This document shows positions 1-9,774 of a stretch of 64,000 nt of DNA, one piece after another. The stretch is from contig NC_020829.1 of NCBI RefSeq assembly GCF_000349845.1, positions 4,347,001-4,411,000 on the forward strand, written 5' to 3'. This DNA comes from Pseudomonas sp. ATCC 13867. Lineage in GTDB: Bacteria > Pseudomonadota > Gammaproteobacteria > Pseudomonadales > Pseudomonadaceae. Numbering within the stretch: the first letter of the stretch is position 1; the number at the start of each line of letters is the position of its first letter. A model generated the notes under the pieces. That model was not told the origin of the DNA and did no database searches. It worked only from the letters and a program-made list of their open reading frames with translations. A program made the position numbers and the translations under genes.

Positions 1-16
1 TGCAGTCTCCTGGAAA

Positions 17-1306
17 TCACGCGGCGGCCGGCGCTACGCGCACGCGCAGGCGGCGGTCGAGGCCGACGATGCACAGCAGCGAGAGGCCGGCCAGCAGGGA
101 ATAGAACAGCGCCAGCGGCAGCCATTGACCGTCGAAGCGGTGTGCCAGCCAGGTGCCGATCAGCGGGGTCAGGCCGCCGGCGATGGCGCCGCAGACCTGG
201 TAGGCGATGGAGATCGCCGAGTAGCGCACGCGGGTGTCGAACACTTCGCTGACGTAGCCGGCGATCACCGAATAGAAGCTGGACATGCACACCACGGCGG
301 TGGCGATTCCCAGAACGATGGCCAGCGCGTGGCCCTGGCTGACCAGCAGGAACATCGGGTAGGGCGAGGCCAGCGCCAGCAGAGCCGCCAGCTTGAGGAA
401 GCGCGCCGAACCGATCACTTCGGCCAGCCGCGCGGCCAGCGGCTGCACGCAGAACTGGATGAGCGCCACGTAGAACAGGCAATCGAGGATCAGCTTGCGG
501 TCGATGGCCAGGTTCTGCGTGGTGTAGGAGATCATGAAGGTATTGGTGAAATAGACCCCGGCGATGCCGATGGTGTTGGCTCCGATGCACAGCAGCAGCG
601 GGCGCCAGGCCGTGCGTACGACCTCCAGCGCCGGCAGCTTGTGCTGGCGGGCCTGCTGCTTCACGCGAGCGAATTCGGGGGACTCGTTCACCCCGAGGCG
701 AATCGCCAGGCCGACGATCAATAATGCCGCGCTGGCGAGGAACGGCAGGCGCCAACCCCAGTCGAGGAAGGTCTGGCTGTCCATGCTGGTCACCGCCTTG
801 AACGCCAGCAGCGAGAGGATCAACCCGGCCGGGCTACCCAGTTGCGCGAAGGAGGCGAAGAAGGTGCGGCGGCCGCTGGGCGCGTGCTCGCCGGCCATCA
901 GCACCGCGCCGCCCCACTCGCCGCCGACGGCGATGCCCTGGACGATGCGCAGCAATACCAACAACACCGGGGCGAGCAGGCCTATCTGTCCATAGGTGGG
1001 CAACAGGCCGATGCACACCGTGGCCACGCCCATCATCACCAGGGTGACCAGCAGCGCCTTCTTGCGGCCGATGCGGTCGCCCAGGTGACCGAAGATCAGC
1101 CCGCCCAGCGGCCGCGCGAAGAAGCCCACGGCAAAGGTGCCGAAGGCGGCCATAGTGCTGAGGAACTGACTGTCGGAGGGGAAAAACAGCGTGCCGAACA
1201 CCAGGGCGGCAGCGGTGGCGTAGATATAGAAGTCGTACCACTCGATCATGGTACCGATGAATGCGGCCGTGGCGGCGCGGACCGGTTGCGGTGCGGGCTG
1301 GGACAT
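17..1306 (-). CDS. MFS transporter, metabolite:H+ symporter (MHS) type
   Basis: This encodes a 429-residue inner-membrane protein with about 12 hydrophobic segments. The N-terminal stretch IEWYDFYIYATAAALVFG and the loop motif GHLGDRIGRKKAL (MFS motif A, about residues 73-85) are typical of the metabolite:H+ symporter branch (ProP, ShiA and organic-acid carriers). Members take up small polar metabolites with protons; the substrate cannot be read from sequence. The gene is complete, starting at an ATG at 1306, and is divergent from a LysR gene across 171 bp, so that regulator probably controls it. The length is normal for the family. Confidence 0.85.
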   Translation of the reverse strand: MSQPAPQPVRAATAAFIGTMIEWYDFYIYATAAALVFGTLFFPSDSQFLSTMAAFGTFAVGFFARPLGGLIFGHLGDRIGRKKALLVTLVMMGVATVCIGLLPTYGQIGLLAPVLLVLLRIVQGIAVGGEWGGAVLMAGEHAPSGRRTFFASFAQLGSPAGLILSLLAFKAVTSMDSQTFLDWGWRLPFLASAALLIVGLAIRLGVNESPEFARVKQQARQHKLPALEVVRTAWRPLLLCIGANTIGIAGVYFTNTFMISYTTQNLAIDRKLILDCLFYVALIQFCVQPLAARLAEVIGSARFLKLAALLALASPYPMFLLVSQGHALAIVLGIATAVVCMSSFYSVIAGYVSEVFDTRVRYSAISIAYQVCGAIAGGLTPLIGTWLAHRFDGQWLPLALFYSLLAGLSLLCIVGLDRRLRVRVAPAAA

Positions 1307-1421
1307 CTCAGGCTCCCGGATCTTGTCGATTGTTTTAGGCAGCTTGCGAAAAGGCTCGGCGCTCTCCGGCGCCTGCGGACGTTATCGCCCCCAGCCGAAT
1401 AATCAGTCAATTTTCTAATCG

Positions 1422-1436
1422 TTATTCAAAGAATAA
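1422..1436. promoter_or_regulatory. Candidate LysR operator in the MFS/LysR divergent region
   Basis: TTATTC-AAA-GAATAA is a perfect 15-bp dyad. It also fits the T-N11-A form of LysR-type operators and lies 41 bp before the LysR start. The surrounding 1400-1450 stretch is AT-rich, as expected for the two divergent promoters. Its assignment to this regulator is inferred from position only. Confidence 0.4.
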
Positions 1437-1477
1437 TTACTGCTTATAATCGAAGGATTCCCCAACGGAGTCCCGTT

Positions 1478-2434
1478 ATGGAGCTTGGCCGCTTCCTCAA
1501 TGACCGCCTTGACTGGAACCTGCTGCGCACCTGGCTGGTGATCGGCCAGGAGCGCAGCATCAGCCGCGCCGCCGCACGCCTGCACCTGACCCAGCCGGCG
1601 GTCAGCCAGGCCCTGCGCCGGCTGGAGGAGCAACTGGGCGCCGCCCTGGTGCAGCGGCGTGGGCCACGCTTCGAGATCACCGCGCTGGGCGAGGAGATCC
1701 TGCGCATCGCTGGCGACATCAATGGCAATGTCTCGCGCCTGGCCGCGGCCCTGGAACAACCGGCCGACCAGGTGGTGGGCAAGGTCCGCCTGCTGAGCAT
1801 CAGCCGCATCCAGTCCGACTTCTATGACGACTTCCTCACCGGCTTCCACCGCGCCCACCCCGGCGTGGAGCTGGATATAGAAGTGATGCGCAGCGCCGAT
1901 GTACTCAGCTCGCTGCAACAGAAGACCGCCACCCTGGGCCTGGCGCTGTGCCGCCAACCTTCGCCGCGCCTGGAGCAGCGCACCTTCCTGCGCCAGCGCT
2001 ACGTGTTCCTCTGCGGTCGCCACCATGCGCTCTACGGCCGTCGCGACCTGCGCCTGGCCGACCTGCAGGGCGAGGATTACGTCACCTTCACCAGCGACCA
2101 GATCGGCGAGGTGCTCTCGCCGTTGACCATCTTCCGCGACCAGCAGGGTTTCACCGGCAAGTTGGTGGCGTCCTCCCCCAGCCTCGAAGAAATCCGCCGA
2201 CTGGTGAGTTGCGGCTTCGGCATCGGCTGCCTGCCGCAACACATCGTCGCCGACGACCTTGCCCACGGCAGGCTCTGGGCGCTGCCGCCGGAAGACGGCG
2301 TGGCCGATGTCGACATCCACCTGCTGTGGAATCGCGAGCAGAAGCACACCCAGGCCGAGCGCTGCTTCCTCGGGGAATTGCTCAAGCGCATGGAGCAGGT
2401 GCCGGTGGAGCAGCGCCTCCTATCGTCTCCATAG
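1478..2434 (+). CDS. LysR-family transcriptional regulator
   Basis: This is a 318-residue LysR-type regulator. The N-terminal winged helix-turn-helix spans about residues 16-75, with the recognition region RAAARLHLTQPAVSQALRRL. The rest forms the substrate-binding-like effector domain (about 95-305). It is divergent from the MFS transporter at 17-1306, the usual arrangement of a LysR protein and its target; a 15-bp dyad in the gap is a plausible binding site. The effector is unknown. yaaA follows 57 bp downstream on the same strand but has its own ribosome binding site and is probably functionally unrelated. Confidence 0.85.
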   Translation: MELGRFLNDRLDWNLLRTWLVIGQERSISRAAARLHLTQPAVSQALRRLEEQLGAALVQRRGPRFEITALGEEILRIAGDINGNVSRLAAALEQPADQVVGKVRLLSISRIQSDFYDDFLTGFHRAHPGVELDIEVMRSADVLSSLQQKTATLGLALCRQPSPRLEQRTFLRQRYVFLCGRHHALYGRRDLRLADLQGEDYVTFTSDQIGEVLSPLTIFRDQQGFTGKLVASSPSLEEIRRLVSCGFGIGCLPQHIVADDLAHGRLWALPPEDGVADVDIHLLWNREQKHTQAERCFLGELLKRMEQVPVEQRLLSSP

Positions 2435-2491
2435 GTGGAGCCAACGCCCGCGACTCCTTACAATCGCGCCTCGCTTGAAGGAGACCGCACG

Positions 2492-3271
2492 ATGCTGATG
2501 GTGATATCCCCCGCCAAGACCCTGGACTACGACACCGCCCCGGCGACGGAGCGCTTCACCCTGCCCGAGCACCTGGACGATGCGCAGGAACTGATCGGCA
2601 TCCTGCGCGAACTGGCTCCGGCGCAGATCGCCGAGCTGATGCACCTGTCGGACAAGCTGGCCGGACTCAACGCCGCGCGCTTCGGCAACTGGCACCCGGA
2701 CTTCACCCCCGCCAACGCCAAGCAGGCGCTGCTGGCTTTCAAGGGGGACGTCTACACCGGCATGCAGGCCGAGGACTTCAGCGAGGACGATTTCGACTTC
2801 GCCCAGCGCCACCTGCGCATGCTTTCCGGCCTGTATGGCGTACTGCGGCCGCTGGACCTGATGCAGCCGTATCGCCTGGAAATGGGCACCCGGCTGGCCA
2901 ACGCCCGCGGCAAGGACCTCTACGCCTTCTGGGGCGAGCGCATCAGCGCCTGGCTGAACCAGGCCCTGGCCGAACAGGGCGACGAGGTGCTGCTGAACCT
3001 GGCCTCCAACGAGTACTTCGGCGCGGTGAAGCGCAAGGCGCTGAACGCACGGGTGATCGACACCGAGTTCAAGGACCTGAAGAACGGCCAGTACAAGATC
3101 ATCAGCTTCTACGCCAAGAAGGCCCGCGGGATGATGGCGCGCTACGTGATCAAGGAGCGCCTGCGGAGCCCGGAAGGCCTGAAGGACTTCAACTACGCCG
3201 GCTACGCCTACAGCGCCGAGCAGTCAAAGGCGGACCAGTTGGTGTTCCTGCGCGACCACCCCGAAGACTGA
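2492..3271 (+). CDS. yaaA: Peroxide stress protein YaaA (DUF328)
   Basis: This is a 259-residue YaaA/DUF328 family protein, beginning [13 protein letters not shown], the diagnostic N-terminus. In E. coli YaaA lowers intracellular free iron during hydrogen peroxide stress and so limits DNA damage; it is cytoplasmic. The ATG at 2492 is chosen over an in-frame ATG at 2435 because GAAGGAGA lies 7 bp upstream and the family starts here. Conserved blocks include NLASNEYF and [13 protein letters not shown] near the C-terminus. The length matches the family. A GC-rich hairpin follows the stop codon. Confidence 0.92.
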   Translation: MLMVISPAKTLDYDTAPATERFTLPEHLDDAQELIGILRELAPAQIAELMHLSDKLAGLNAARFGNWHPDFTPANAKQALLAFKGDVYTGMQAEDFSEDDFDFAQRHLRMLSGLYGVLRPLDLMQPYRLEMGTRLANARGKDLYAFWGERISAWLNQALAEQGDEVLLNLASNEYFGAVKRKALNARVIDTEFKDLKNGQYKIISFYAKKARGMMARYVIKERLRSPEGLKDFNYAGYAYSAEQSKADQLVFLRDHPED

Positions 3272-3282
3272 CCCTCCACGCC

Positions 3283-3301
3283 GGGAGCCCACCGGGCTCC
3301 C
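3283..3301 (+). terminator. Hairpin after yaaA
   Basis: GGGAGCCC-ACC-GGGCTCCC forms a perfect 8-bp stem 12 bp after the yaaA stop codon. The following bases are C-rich rather than a T run, so it may be a weak or factor-assisted terminator. Confidence 0.5.
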
Positions 3302-3449
3302 TCCCCCGCCGTGCCTGCCCTTTCCCCCGCCTGATGCCAAGTCGCCTGTAAGCCATTGACCATGAAATGAGTCAGTCAAAGGGCTACGGATTGTCTGTTT
3401 CCTGCGCAAAAAACACCCTAATGCCCCTACCCTACGGATGGTCTTAGTG

Positions 3450-3462
3450 ACCGCTCGTCTGC
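3450..3462 (+). promoter_or_regulatory. Candidate AlgR-binding site far upstream of algD
   Basis: ACCGCTCGTCTGC differs by one base from the AlgR core ACCGTTCGTCTGC known from P. aeruginosa algD. It lies about 390 bp upstream of the predicted algD transcription start, close to the position of the second far-upstream AlgR site there. A weaker match (ACGGATTGTCTGT) lies near 3386-3398, about where the first site would be expected. Confidence 0.6.
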
Positions 3463-3811
3463 TTCGCGCGGAATCGTGAGATTTTTTTTCGACCACCCAT
3501 CCGCGTTCCCTGGCAGGAAAACCTTCCGATATCGTCCTCTGCCAGCAACCCATTGGCCACTAACAGCCCATTGCCATGACGTGCATTTCACGATTGCAAC
3601 TTGCAATGAAGAAAGCTGAACGGCAGCTGAACGAATGTATCAAAGGCGATGCGCGGTCGTTTTTAATGAAAAATTCCATTGAACTTTTCAGCACCTTGCA
3701 GATTGCACTACAACAGCATACCCGGAAATAACTTCTCTTTTGCCACCATCCCGGCATCAAGTGATGTCATTTGGATATTTCAAAAGATTTCCCGCACGGG
3801 ACAAGTGGAAG

Positions 3812-3839
3812 GAACTAACTCCGCCAAGAAAAAATCCTA
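3812..3839 (+). promoter_or_regulatory. AlgU (sigma-22)-type promoter of the alginate operon
   Basis: GAACTA (3812-3817), a 17-bp spacer and TCCTA (3835-3839) match the AlgU/RpoE-type pattern GAACTT-N16/17-TCtgA, and the surrounding bases resemble the P. aeruginosa algD promoter. Transcription would begin near 3846 and give a leader of about 375 nt before algD, as in P. aeruginosa. The region 3272-4221 holds no believable gene; it is the operon control region and is AT-rich from about 3550 to 4060. Confidence 0.8.
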
Positions 3840-4221
3840 TTTCCGCAACGACCATTGATACAGATCAGCGAAGTGCATCGATGGCATGAGCGCTTTTGTT
3901 CTAACGATAAGTGCTTATCGATATAGAGCATTCACAAGCGCATGAAATAACTTAAGTTTTTAGATGAAAAGGCAATCATCGCCCCAAACCGGAGCACATC
4001 GGAGCGGATAAACGGCCCCTGTTGAAATCCGCCTGAAACAATACAGGGCAAGCATATGAAATTTGCCCAAAGACAGTGCTCTGAAGTTTAGCACTACTTT
4101 CCCTGCCTGACGGAGGAAGTACGGAGGACACCTGAAAGTGCCCTCCGCGGGTTCTTTCGACCTAAATAAACCGCCCTTCTGGGCAAATTTGAAAGTTCGA
4201 CAATTGAACGAGGTGAATGCG

Positions 4222-5532
4222 ATGCGAATCAGCATCTTTGGTCTTGGGTATGTTGGCGCAGTATGTGCCGGCTGCCTGTCCGCACGAGGCCACGAAGTCG
4301 TCGGGGTGGATGTTTCCACCACCAAGATCGATCTGATCAACAAAGGGAAGTCGCCCATCGTCGAACCCGGTCTGGAATCGCTGCTGGAGCAGGGTATCCG
4401 TTCCGCTCGCCTGTCAGGCACCACCGACTTCAAGAAGGCCGTGCTGGACACCGATGTGTCGTTCATCTGCGTCGGCACCCCGAGCAAGAAGAACGGTGAC
4501 CTGGACCTGGGCTACATCGAATCCGTCTGCCGCGAGATCGGCTATGCCATCCGCGAGAAGAAAGAGCGCCACACCGTGGTCGTGCGCAGCACCGTGCTGC
4601 CGGGCACCGTGAACAACGTGGTGATCCCGATCATCGAAGACTGCTCCGGCAAGAAGGCCGGCGTCGACTTCGGCGTGGGCACCAACCCGGAATTCCTGCG
4701 CGAATCCACCGCGATCAAGGACTACGACTTCCCGCCCATGACCGTCATCGGCGAGCTGGACAGCCAGACCGGCGATCTGCTGGAAGAGATCTACCGCGAA
4801 CTCGACGCGCCGATCATCCGCAAGACCATCGAGGTCGCCGAGATGATCAAGTACACCTGCAACGTCTGGCACGCCGCCAAGGTCACCTTCGCCAACGAGA
4901 TCGGCAACATCGCCAAGGCGGTGGGCGTCGACGGCCGCGAGGTGATGGACGTCATCTGCCAGGACAACAAGCTCAACCTGTCGCGCTACTACATGAAGCC
5001 CGGCTTCGCCTTCGGCGGCTCCTGCCTGCCCAAGGACGTGCGCGCCCTCACCTACCGCGCCAGCCAGCTGGACGTCGAGCACCCGATGCTCGGCTCGATC
5101 ATGCGCAGCAACCAGCACCAGGTGCAGAAGGCCTTCGACCTGATCACCGCGCACGGTACCCGCAAGGTCGGCCTGCTCGGCCTGTCGTTCAAGTCCGGCA
5201 CCGACGACCTGCGCGAAAGCCCGCTGGTGGAACTGGCCGAGATGCTGATCGGCAAGGGCTACGAGCTGCAGATCTTCGACCGCAACGTCGAGTACGCCCG
5301 CGTCCACGGCGCGAACAAGGAGTACATCGAGTCGAAGATCCCGCACGTGTCCTCGCTGCTGGTTTCCGACCTCGATGCGGTGGTGAAGACCTCCGACGTG
5401 CTGGTGCTGGGCAACGGCGATGAACTGTTCGTCGATGTGGTGAACAAGGCGCCCGAAGGCAAGAAGGTGGTCGACCTGATCGGCTTCATGTCGCACGGCA
5501 CCAACGAGCGCGCCGAAGGCATCTGCTGGTAA
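4222..5532 (+). CDS. algD: GDP-mannose 6-dehydrogenase
   Basis: AlgD oxidises GDP-mannose to GDP-mannuronate with two NAD+, the committed step of alginate synthesis, in the cytoplasm. The 436-residue product has the P. aeruginosa length. The N-terminal Rossmann motif GLGYVG (about residues 7-12) and the catalytic cysteine C268 within [12 protein letters not shown] are present. The ATG at 4222, preceded by GAGGTG, is preferred to an upstream in-frame ATG at 4138 because the Rossmann fold starts directly with [12 protein letters not shown]. It is the first gene of the operon, behind an AlgU-type promoter with a long leader. Confidence 0.98.
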   Translation: MRISIFGLGYVGAVCAGCLSARGHEVVGVDVSTTKIDLINKGKSPIVEPGLESLLEQGIRSARLSGTTDFKKAVLDTDVSFICVGTPSKKNGDLDLGYIESVCREIGYAIREKKERHTVVVRSTVLPGTVNNVVIPIIEDCSGKKAGVDFGVGTNPEFLRESTAIKDYDFPPMTVIGELDSQTGDLLEEIYRELDAPIIRKTIEVAEMIKYTCNVWHAAKVTFANEIGNIAKAVGVDGREVMDVICQDNKLNLSRYYMKPGFAFGGSCLPKDVRALTYRASQLDVEHPMLGSIMRSNQHQVQKAFDLITAHGTRKVGLLGLSFKSGTDDLRESPLVELAEMLIGKGYELQIFDRNVEYARVHGANKEYIESKIPHVSSLLVSDLDAVVKTSDVLVLGNGDELFVDVVNKAPEGKKVVDLIGFMSHGTNERAEGICW

Positions 5533-5548
5533 GCGCAATCGGCTCTTC

Positions 5549-5611
5549 GTAGGAGCGAGCTTGCTCGCGAAAGCTCTCCCCGAGCGGGTTCGCGAGCAAG
5601 CTCGCTCCTAC
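5549..5611. repeat. REP inverted pair between algD and alg8
   Basis: The arm GTAGGAGCGAGCTTGCTCGC (from 5549) and its reverse complement (5589-5611) form a 22-bp stem around an 18-bp centre. This is the canonical palindrome found five times in the window. It fills most of the 118-bp gap between algD and alg8 and would form a strong mRNA hairpin inside the operon transcript. Confidence 0.9.
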
Positions 5612-5650
5612 AGGAGCCACCGCCCCAAGAAGCGACTGACGGATCTCATC

Positions 5651-7132
5651 ATGGACACCTACAAACGAGTCATCGGTGAAGCCACGGGCTGGCTGGCCTT
5701 CCTCAGCCTGCTGATGGTGCTGGCGCTGCTGGTGCCCAAGACCGTGTTCGACGCCGACTCCAAGGACTTCCTGCTGCTGATCGGCGCGGTCGGCATCTGG
5801 CGCTATTCGATGGGCGGCCTGCACTTCCTGCGCGGCATGCTGTTCCTCTACGGGGTCTACCCCTACTACCGCCGCAAGCTGCGCAAGATGGGCGATGCGG
5901 CCGATCCATCCCACGTATTCCTGATGGTCACCAGTTTCCGCATCGACGCGCTGACCACCTCGATGGTCTACCGCTCGGTGATCCAGGAGGCCATCGCCTG
6001 CGGCTATCCCACCACCGTGGTGTGCTCCATCGTCGAGATGTCCGACGAGGTACTGATCAAGCAGCAGTGGCAGAAGCTCAATCCGCCTGAGCACGTGTCG
6101 CTGGACTTCGTGCGCATCCCCGGCACCGGCAAGCGCGACGGCCTGGCCCACGGTTTCCGCGCCATCTCCCGCGACCTGCCGGACGAGCACGCGGTGGTCG
6201 CGGTGATCGACGGCGACACCGTGCTGGAGCCCGGCGTGGTGCGCAAGACCGTGCCCTGGTTCAAGCTCTTCCCCAACGTCGGCGGCCTGACCACCAACGA
6301 GTTCTGCGAAGTGCAGGGCGGCTACATCATGAGCGAGTGGCACAAGCTGCGCTTCGCCCAGCGCCACATCAACATGTGCTCGATGGCCCTGTCCAAGCGC
6401 GTGCTGACCATGACCGGGCGCATGTCGGTGTTCCGCGCCCAGGTCGTCACCGACCCGGATTTCATCACCGACGTGGAAAGCGATCACTTGGACCACTGGC
6501 GCCTGGGTCGCTTCCAGTTCCTCACCGGCGACGACAAGTCCAGCTGGTACAGCCTGATGCGCCTGGGCTACGACACCTTCTACGTGCCGGACGCGGCGAT
6601 CAACACGGTCGAGCACCCGCCGGAGAAAAGCTTCATCAAGGCCAGCCGCAAGCTGATGTTCCGCTGGTACGGCAACAATCTGCGGCAGAACTCCCGCGCC
6701 CTGGCCCTGGGCCCGCAACGCCTGGGCTGGTTCACCAGCGTGGTGCTGTTCGACCAGCGCCTGTCGATGTGGACCTGTCTGCTCGGCCTGGTCGCCGCGC
6801 TCATCGCCAGCATCAAGTACAGCATCGTCTTCCTGCTGGTGTACCTGCTGTGGATCGGCATCACCCGCTTCGTGCTGACCCTGTTGCTGTCGCTGTCGGG
6901 GCACCACATCGGGCCGGCCTATCCCCTGATCCTCTATTACAACCAGATCGTTGGCGCCCTGGTGAAGATCTACGTGTTCTTCCGCCTCGACCAGCAGTCG
7001 TGGACCCGCCAGAACACCAAGCTCGACCGCGGCCTGGCCAGCTTCCAGCAATGGTTCAACACCTGGTCCTCGCGCGCGATGACGTTCTCCGCGGCCAGCG
7101 TTTTCGTCGCCGTTTTGCTGACCATCGTCTGA
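5651..7132 (+). CDS. alg8: Alginate polymerase, family 2 glycosyltransferase
   Basis: Alg8 is the inner-membrane glycosyltransferase that polymerises GDP-mannuronate into polymannuronate, working with Alg44. The 493-residue product has N-terminal membrane segments (about 15-60), a cytoplasmic GT2 domain with the nucleotide-sugar motif D187-G-D189 in VVAVIDGDT, a VESDHLDHW block typical of GT2 synthases, and C-terminal membrane segments (from about 370). The ATG at 5651 starts [11 protein letters not shown] as in known Alg8; a longer reading frame upstream only translates the REP palindrome. It lies 118 bp after algD. Confidence 0.97.
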   Translation: MDTYKRVIGEATGWLAFLSLLMVLALLVPKTVFDADSKDFLLLIGAVGIWRYSMGGLHFLRGMLFLYGVYPYYRRKLRKMGDAADPSHVFLMVTSFRIDALTTSMVYRSVIQEAIACGYPTTVVCSIVEMSDEVLIKQQWQKLNPPEHVSLDFVRIPGTGKRDGLAHGFRAISRDLPDEHAVVAVIDGDTVLEPGVVRKTVPWFKLFPNVGGLTTNEFCEVQGGYIMSEWHKLRFAQRHINMCSMALSKRVLTMTGRMSVFRAQVVTDPDFITDVESDHLDHWRLGRFQFLTGDDKSSWYSLMRLGYDTFYVPDAAINTVEHPPEKSFIKASRKLMFRWYGNNLRQNSRALALGPQRLGWFTSVVLFDQRLSMWTCLLGLVAALIASIKYSIVFLLVYLLWIGITRFVLTLLLSLSGHHIGPAYPLILYYNQIVGALVKIYVFFRLDQQSWTRQNTKLDRGLASFQQWFNTWSSRAMTFSAASVFVAVLLTIV

Positions 7133-7181
7133 AGGCTCCCTTTAGCCAAGCCCTTATTAGCTACGAACAGGACTCGACCCC

Positions 7182-8351
7182 ATGAATACCGCCGTCAACG
7201 TCAATGTCGTGCACGAATCCGAAGCCCAGCGCCAGCACGCCCGGGTCAAACTGCCCGCGCGCATCCGCTATATCGGCGCCAACCGCGAAGGCGTCGATGC
7301 CCGCCTGCTGGACATCTCCGCCGGTGGCTTCGCCTTCACCGCCAGCGCTGCGCCGATCCAGGTGGGCGACCTGCACAAGGGCAAGCTGCTGTTCCAGATC
7401 GACAGCATCAGTTTCTCCCTGGAAGTGGACTTCCAGGTGCGCTCCTTCGCCCCGGACAGCCGTCGTGTCGGCTGCGAGTTCCAGCACCTGAAGCCGCGCG
7501 AGATCGCCGCGCTGCGCTACCTGATCACCTCCTTCCTCGCCGGTGAAGTGATCAGCGTCGGCGACATGCTCAACACCCTGCAGCGCGAGAACTTCACCAA
7601 GGCCCGCAAGCACGGCATCGGCAGCGGCGGCATGGGCTTCTTCAGCCGCATCCGCGCAGTGACCCTGAGCACCGCCATCTTCGTGGTCGGCATCGGCGCC
7701 TTCGCGGTGATCCTCAACAATATCTACAACCTGTACTTCGTCACCCATGCCGATTCGGGCGTGGTCAACGTCGCCAACCAGCAGATCACCATGCCCCGCG
7801 AAGGCACCGTGGAAAGCCTGGTGGACGCTGGCGCCGAAGTCGCCAAGGGCGCGCCGATCGCCACCTTCTCCGCCAATCTGCTGGACCTGCTCAAGGGCAA
7901 CCTGACCGAAGAACAGCTCAGCCCGAGCAACATCGAGAAGCTCTTCGGCCACCAGATGAAAGGCACCCTGACCAGCCCGTGCGACTGCCGTGTGGTCGAG
8001 CAGCGCGTGGCCAACGGCCAGTTCGCCAACAAGGGTGACGTGATCTTCACCCTGACCCCGCGCGACAGCATCGCCACCGTCGAGGCGCGCTTCCCCTACC
8101 GCAACGCCGCCGAACTCTCGCCGGGCACCGCCGTGCACTTCCAGATCGCCGGTGACAGCGAAGTCCGCAGCGGCCGCATCGTCCGCACCGCGCCGGTGGA
8201 CGGCGACCTGGCCTCGGAAATCCGCGTGCAGATCCAGCCCGACCAGCCGCTGGACAGCCAGCTCGCCGGCCGTCCGACCGAAGTCAGCATCGGTGGCCTG
8301 CCGGGCCGCACCCTGCTGAACAAGGCGATGGCCCTGGCCACCGCACGCTAA
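7182..8351 (+). CDS. alg44: Alginate co-polymerase, PilZ c-di-GMP receptor
   Basis: Alg44 is the c-di-GMP-binding partner of Alg8 and is required for polymerisation. At 389 residues it has the P. aeruginosa length. The cytoplasmic PilZ domain retains the ligand residues R17 and R21 (RQHAR) and D44/S46 (DISAGG). A single membrane segment follows at about residues 158-182, then a periplasmic membrane-fusion-protein-like domain reaching towards AlgK/AlgE. It lies 49 bp after alg8 and 13 bp before algK, consistent with translation from one polycistronic mRNA. Confidence 0.97.
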   Translation: MNTAVNVNVVHESEAQRQHARVKLPARIRYIGANREGVDARLLDISAGGFAFTASAAPIQVGDLHKGKLLFQIDSISFSLEVDFQVRSFAPDSRRVGCEFQHLKPREIAALRYLITSFLAGEVISVGDMLNTLQRENFTKARKHGIGSGGMGFFSRIRAVTLSTAIFVVGIGAFAVILNNIYNLYFVTHADSGVVNVANQQITMPREGTVESLVDAGAEVAKGAPIATFSANLLDLLKGNLTEEQLSPSNIEKLFGHQMKGTLTSPCDCRVVEQRVANGQFANKGDVIFTLTPRDSIATVEARFPYRNAAELSPGTAVHFQIAGDSEVRSGRIVRTAPVDGDLASEIRVQIQPDQPLDSQLAGRPTEVSIGGLPGRTLLNKAMALATAR

Positions 8352-8364
8352 GAGGAAGCCCGCC

Positions 8365-9774
8365 ATGAACCGTCCCGTCGAAGCCATGATCCCCAAGCAG
8401 GCCCCGAAGCTCGCCCTGGCTCTGGCCATCGCCGTGGCCGCTGGCTGCGCCGGCCTGCCCGACCAGCGTCTGGCCCAGGAGGCACTGGAGCGCGGCGACA
8501 TCGCCACCGCCCAGGCCAACTTCCAGAGCCTGGCCACCCTGGGCTACGCCGACGCACAGGTCGGTCTGGCCGACATGCAGGCCGCCACCGGCGATCCCGC
8601 CGAGCAGGCCCGCGCCGAGAAGCTCTACCGGGGCGCCGCCGAGACCTCGCCGCGCGCCCGCGCCCGCCTGGGCAAGTGGCTGGCGGCCAAGCCCGGCGGC
8701 ACCGACGCCGAACACCGCGAAGCCGAGCAGTTGCTGAACCGCGCCTTCAACGAAGGCGAGGACAGCGCGCTGGTGCCGCTGATCGTCCTCTACCTGCAAT
8801 ACCCGCAAGCCTGGCCGAACGTAAACCCGCAGCAGCGCATCGACCAGTGGCGCGCCCAGGGCCTGCCGCAGGCAGACCTGGCGCAGATCATCCTCTACCG
8901 CACCCAGGGCACCTACAACCAGCACCTGGGCGAGGTCGAGCAGGTCTGCCAGCGCTGGCTGAGCCGCATGGACGTGTGCTGGATGGAGCTGGCCACCGTG
9001 TACCAGATCCAAGGCAACGCGGATAAGCAGAAGGCTCACATCGAAGCGCTCAAGACCGCCTGGAAAGCCGGTCGCGTGCCCTCCGAACGCGTCGACTCGG
9101 TCGCCGGCGTGCTGGCCGACGAGAACCTCGGCGCCCCCGACCCGCAAGCCGCGCAGGCGCTGCTCAGCGAAATCGCCCCGGCCTACCCGGCGGCCTGGGT
9201 GAGCCTGGCCAAGCTTCAGTACGACCACCCCGACCTGGGCGACCTGGACCAGATGCTCGACTACCTGAAGAAGGCCCAGGACGCCGCCCAACCGCGCGCC
9301 GAGCTGCTGCTCGGCCGCCTCTACTACGACGGCAAGTGGACGCCGCAGGAGCCGCAGAAAGCCGAGCAGCACCTGCTCAAGGCCGCCGCCACCGAGCCCC
9401 AGGCGCACTACTACCTGGGCCAGATCTACCGCCGCGGCTTCCTCGGCAAGGTCTACCCGCAGAAAGCCGTGGACCACCTGCTGATCGCCGCCCGCGCAGG
9501 GCAGGCCAGCGCTGACATGGCTCTGGCACAGCTGTATTCGCAGGGGCGTGGCATTCGGCCGAACCTGGTCAACGCTTACGTCTTCGGCGAGCTTGCAAAA
9601 CGCCAGCAGGTCCCTACCGCCACTGACCTGATGGCGCAGATCGAGCCGCAGATACAACCGGCCGACCGCACTGCGGCCCAGCAGTTGCTCAAGCGCGAGG
9701 AGCAAACGCGCGGCGCCAACTGGCAAGCCACCGTCAGCCTTCTGCAGAACAACCAGGAACAAGAAAACCTATGA
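8365..9774 (+). CDS. algK: Alginate secretion lipoprotein AlgK
   Basis: AlgK is the outer-membrane lipoprotein scaffold that helps place the AlgE porin and bridges to the periplasmic alginate complex. The 469-residue precursor has a signal peptide ending in the lipobox VAAGC, so C28 is the acylated residue. The mature part is built of TPR/Sel1-like helical repeats, for example the blocks around [15 protein letters not shown] and [18 protein letters not shown]. Its stop codon overlaps the algE start by 4 bp (ATGA), implying translational coupling of scaffold and porin. Confidence 0.95.
   Translation: MNRPVEAMIPKQAPKLALALAIAVAAGCAGLPDQRLAQEALERGDIATAQANFQSLATLGYADAQVGLADMQAATGDPAEQARAEKLYRGAAETSPRARARLGKWLAAKPGGTDAEHREAEQLLNRAFNEGEDSALVPLIVLYLQYPQAWPNVNPQQRIDQWRAQGLPQADLAQIILYRTQGTYNQHLGEVEQVCQRWLSRMDVCWMELATVYQIQGNADKQKAHIEALKTAWKAGRVPSERVDSVAGVLADENLGAPDPQAAQALLSEIAPAYPAAWVSLAKLQYDHPDLGDLDQMLDYLKKAQDAAQPRAELLLGRLYYDGKWTPQEPQKAEQHLLKAAATEPQAHYYLGQIYRRGFLGKVYPQKAVDHLLIAARAGQASADMALAQLYSQGRGIRPNLVNAYVFGELAKRQQVPTATDLMAQIEPQIQPADRTAAQQLLKREEQTRGANWQATVSLLQNNQEQENL

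Noticed and set aside
3560..3760. Minus-strand 66-codon frame in the algD control region
   Set aside because: No ribosome binding site or family features were seen, and it lies in an AT-rich regulatory region between AlgR-like and AlgU-type sites.
4414..5538. Long minus-strand open frame (374 codons) opposite algD
   Set aside because: It is a by-product of high GC at third positions. Its translation is a His/Val/Asp/Gly/Ala-rich sequence without family features, while algD on the other strand is unambiguous.
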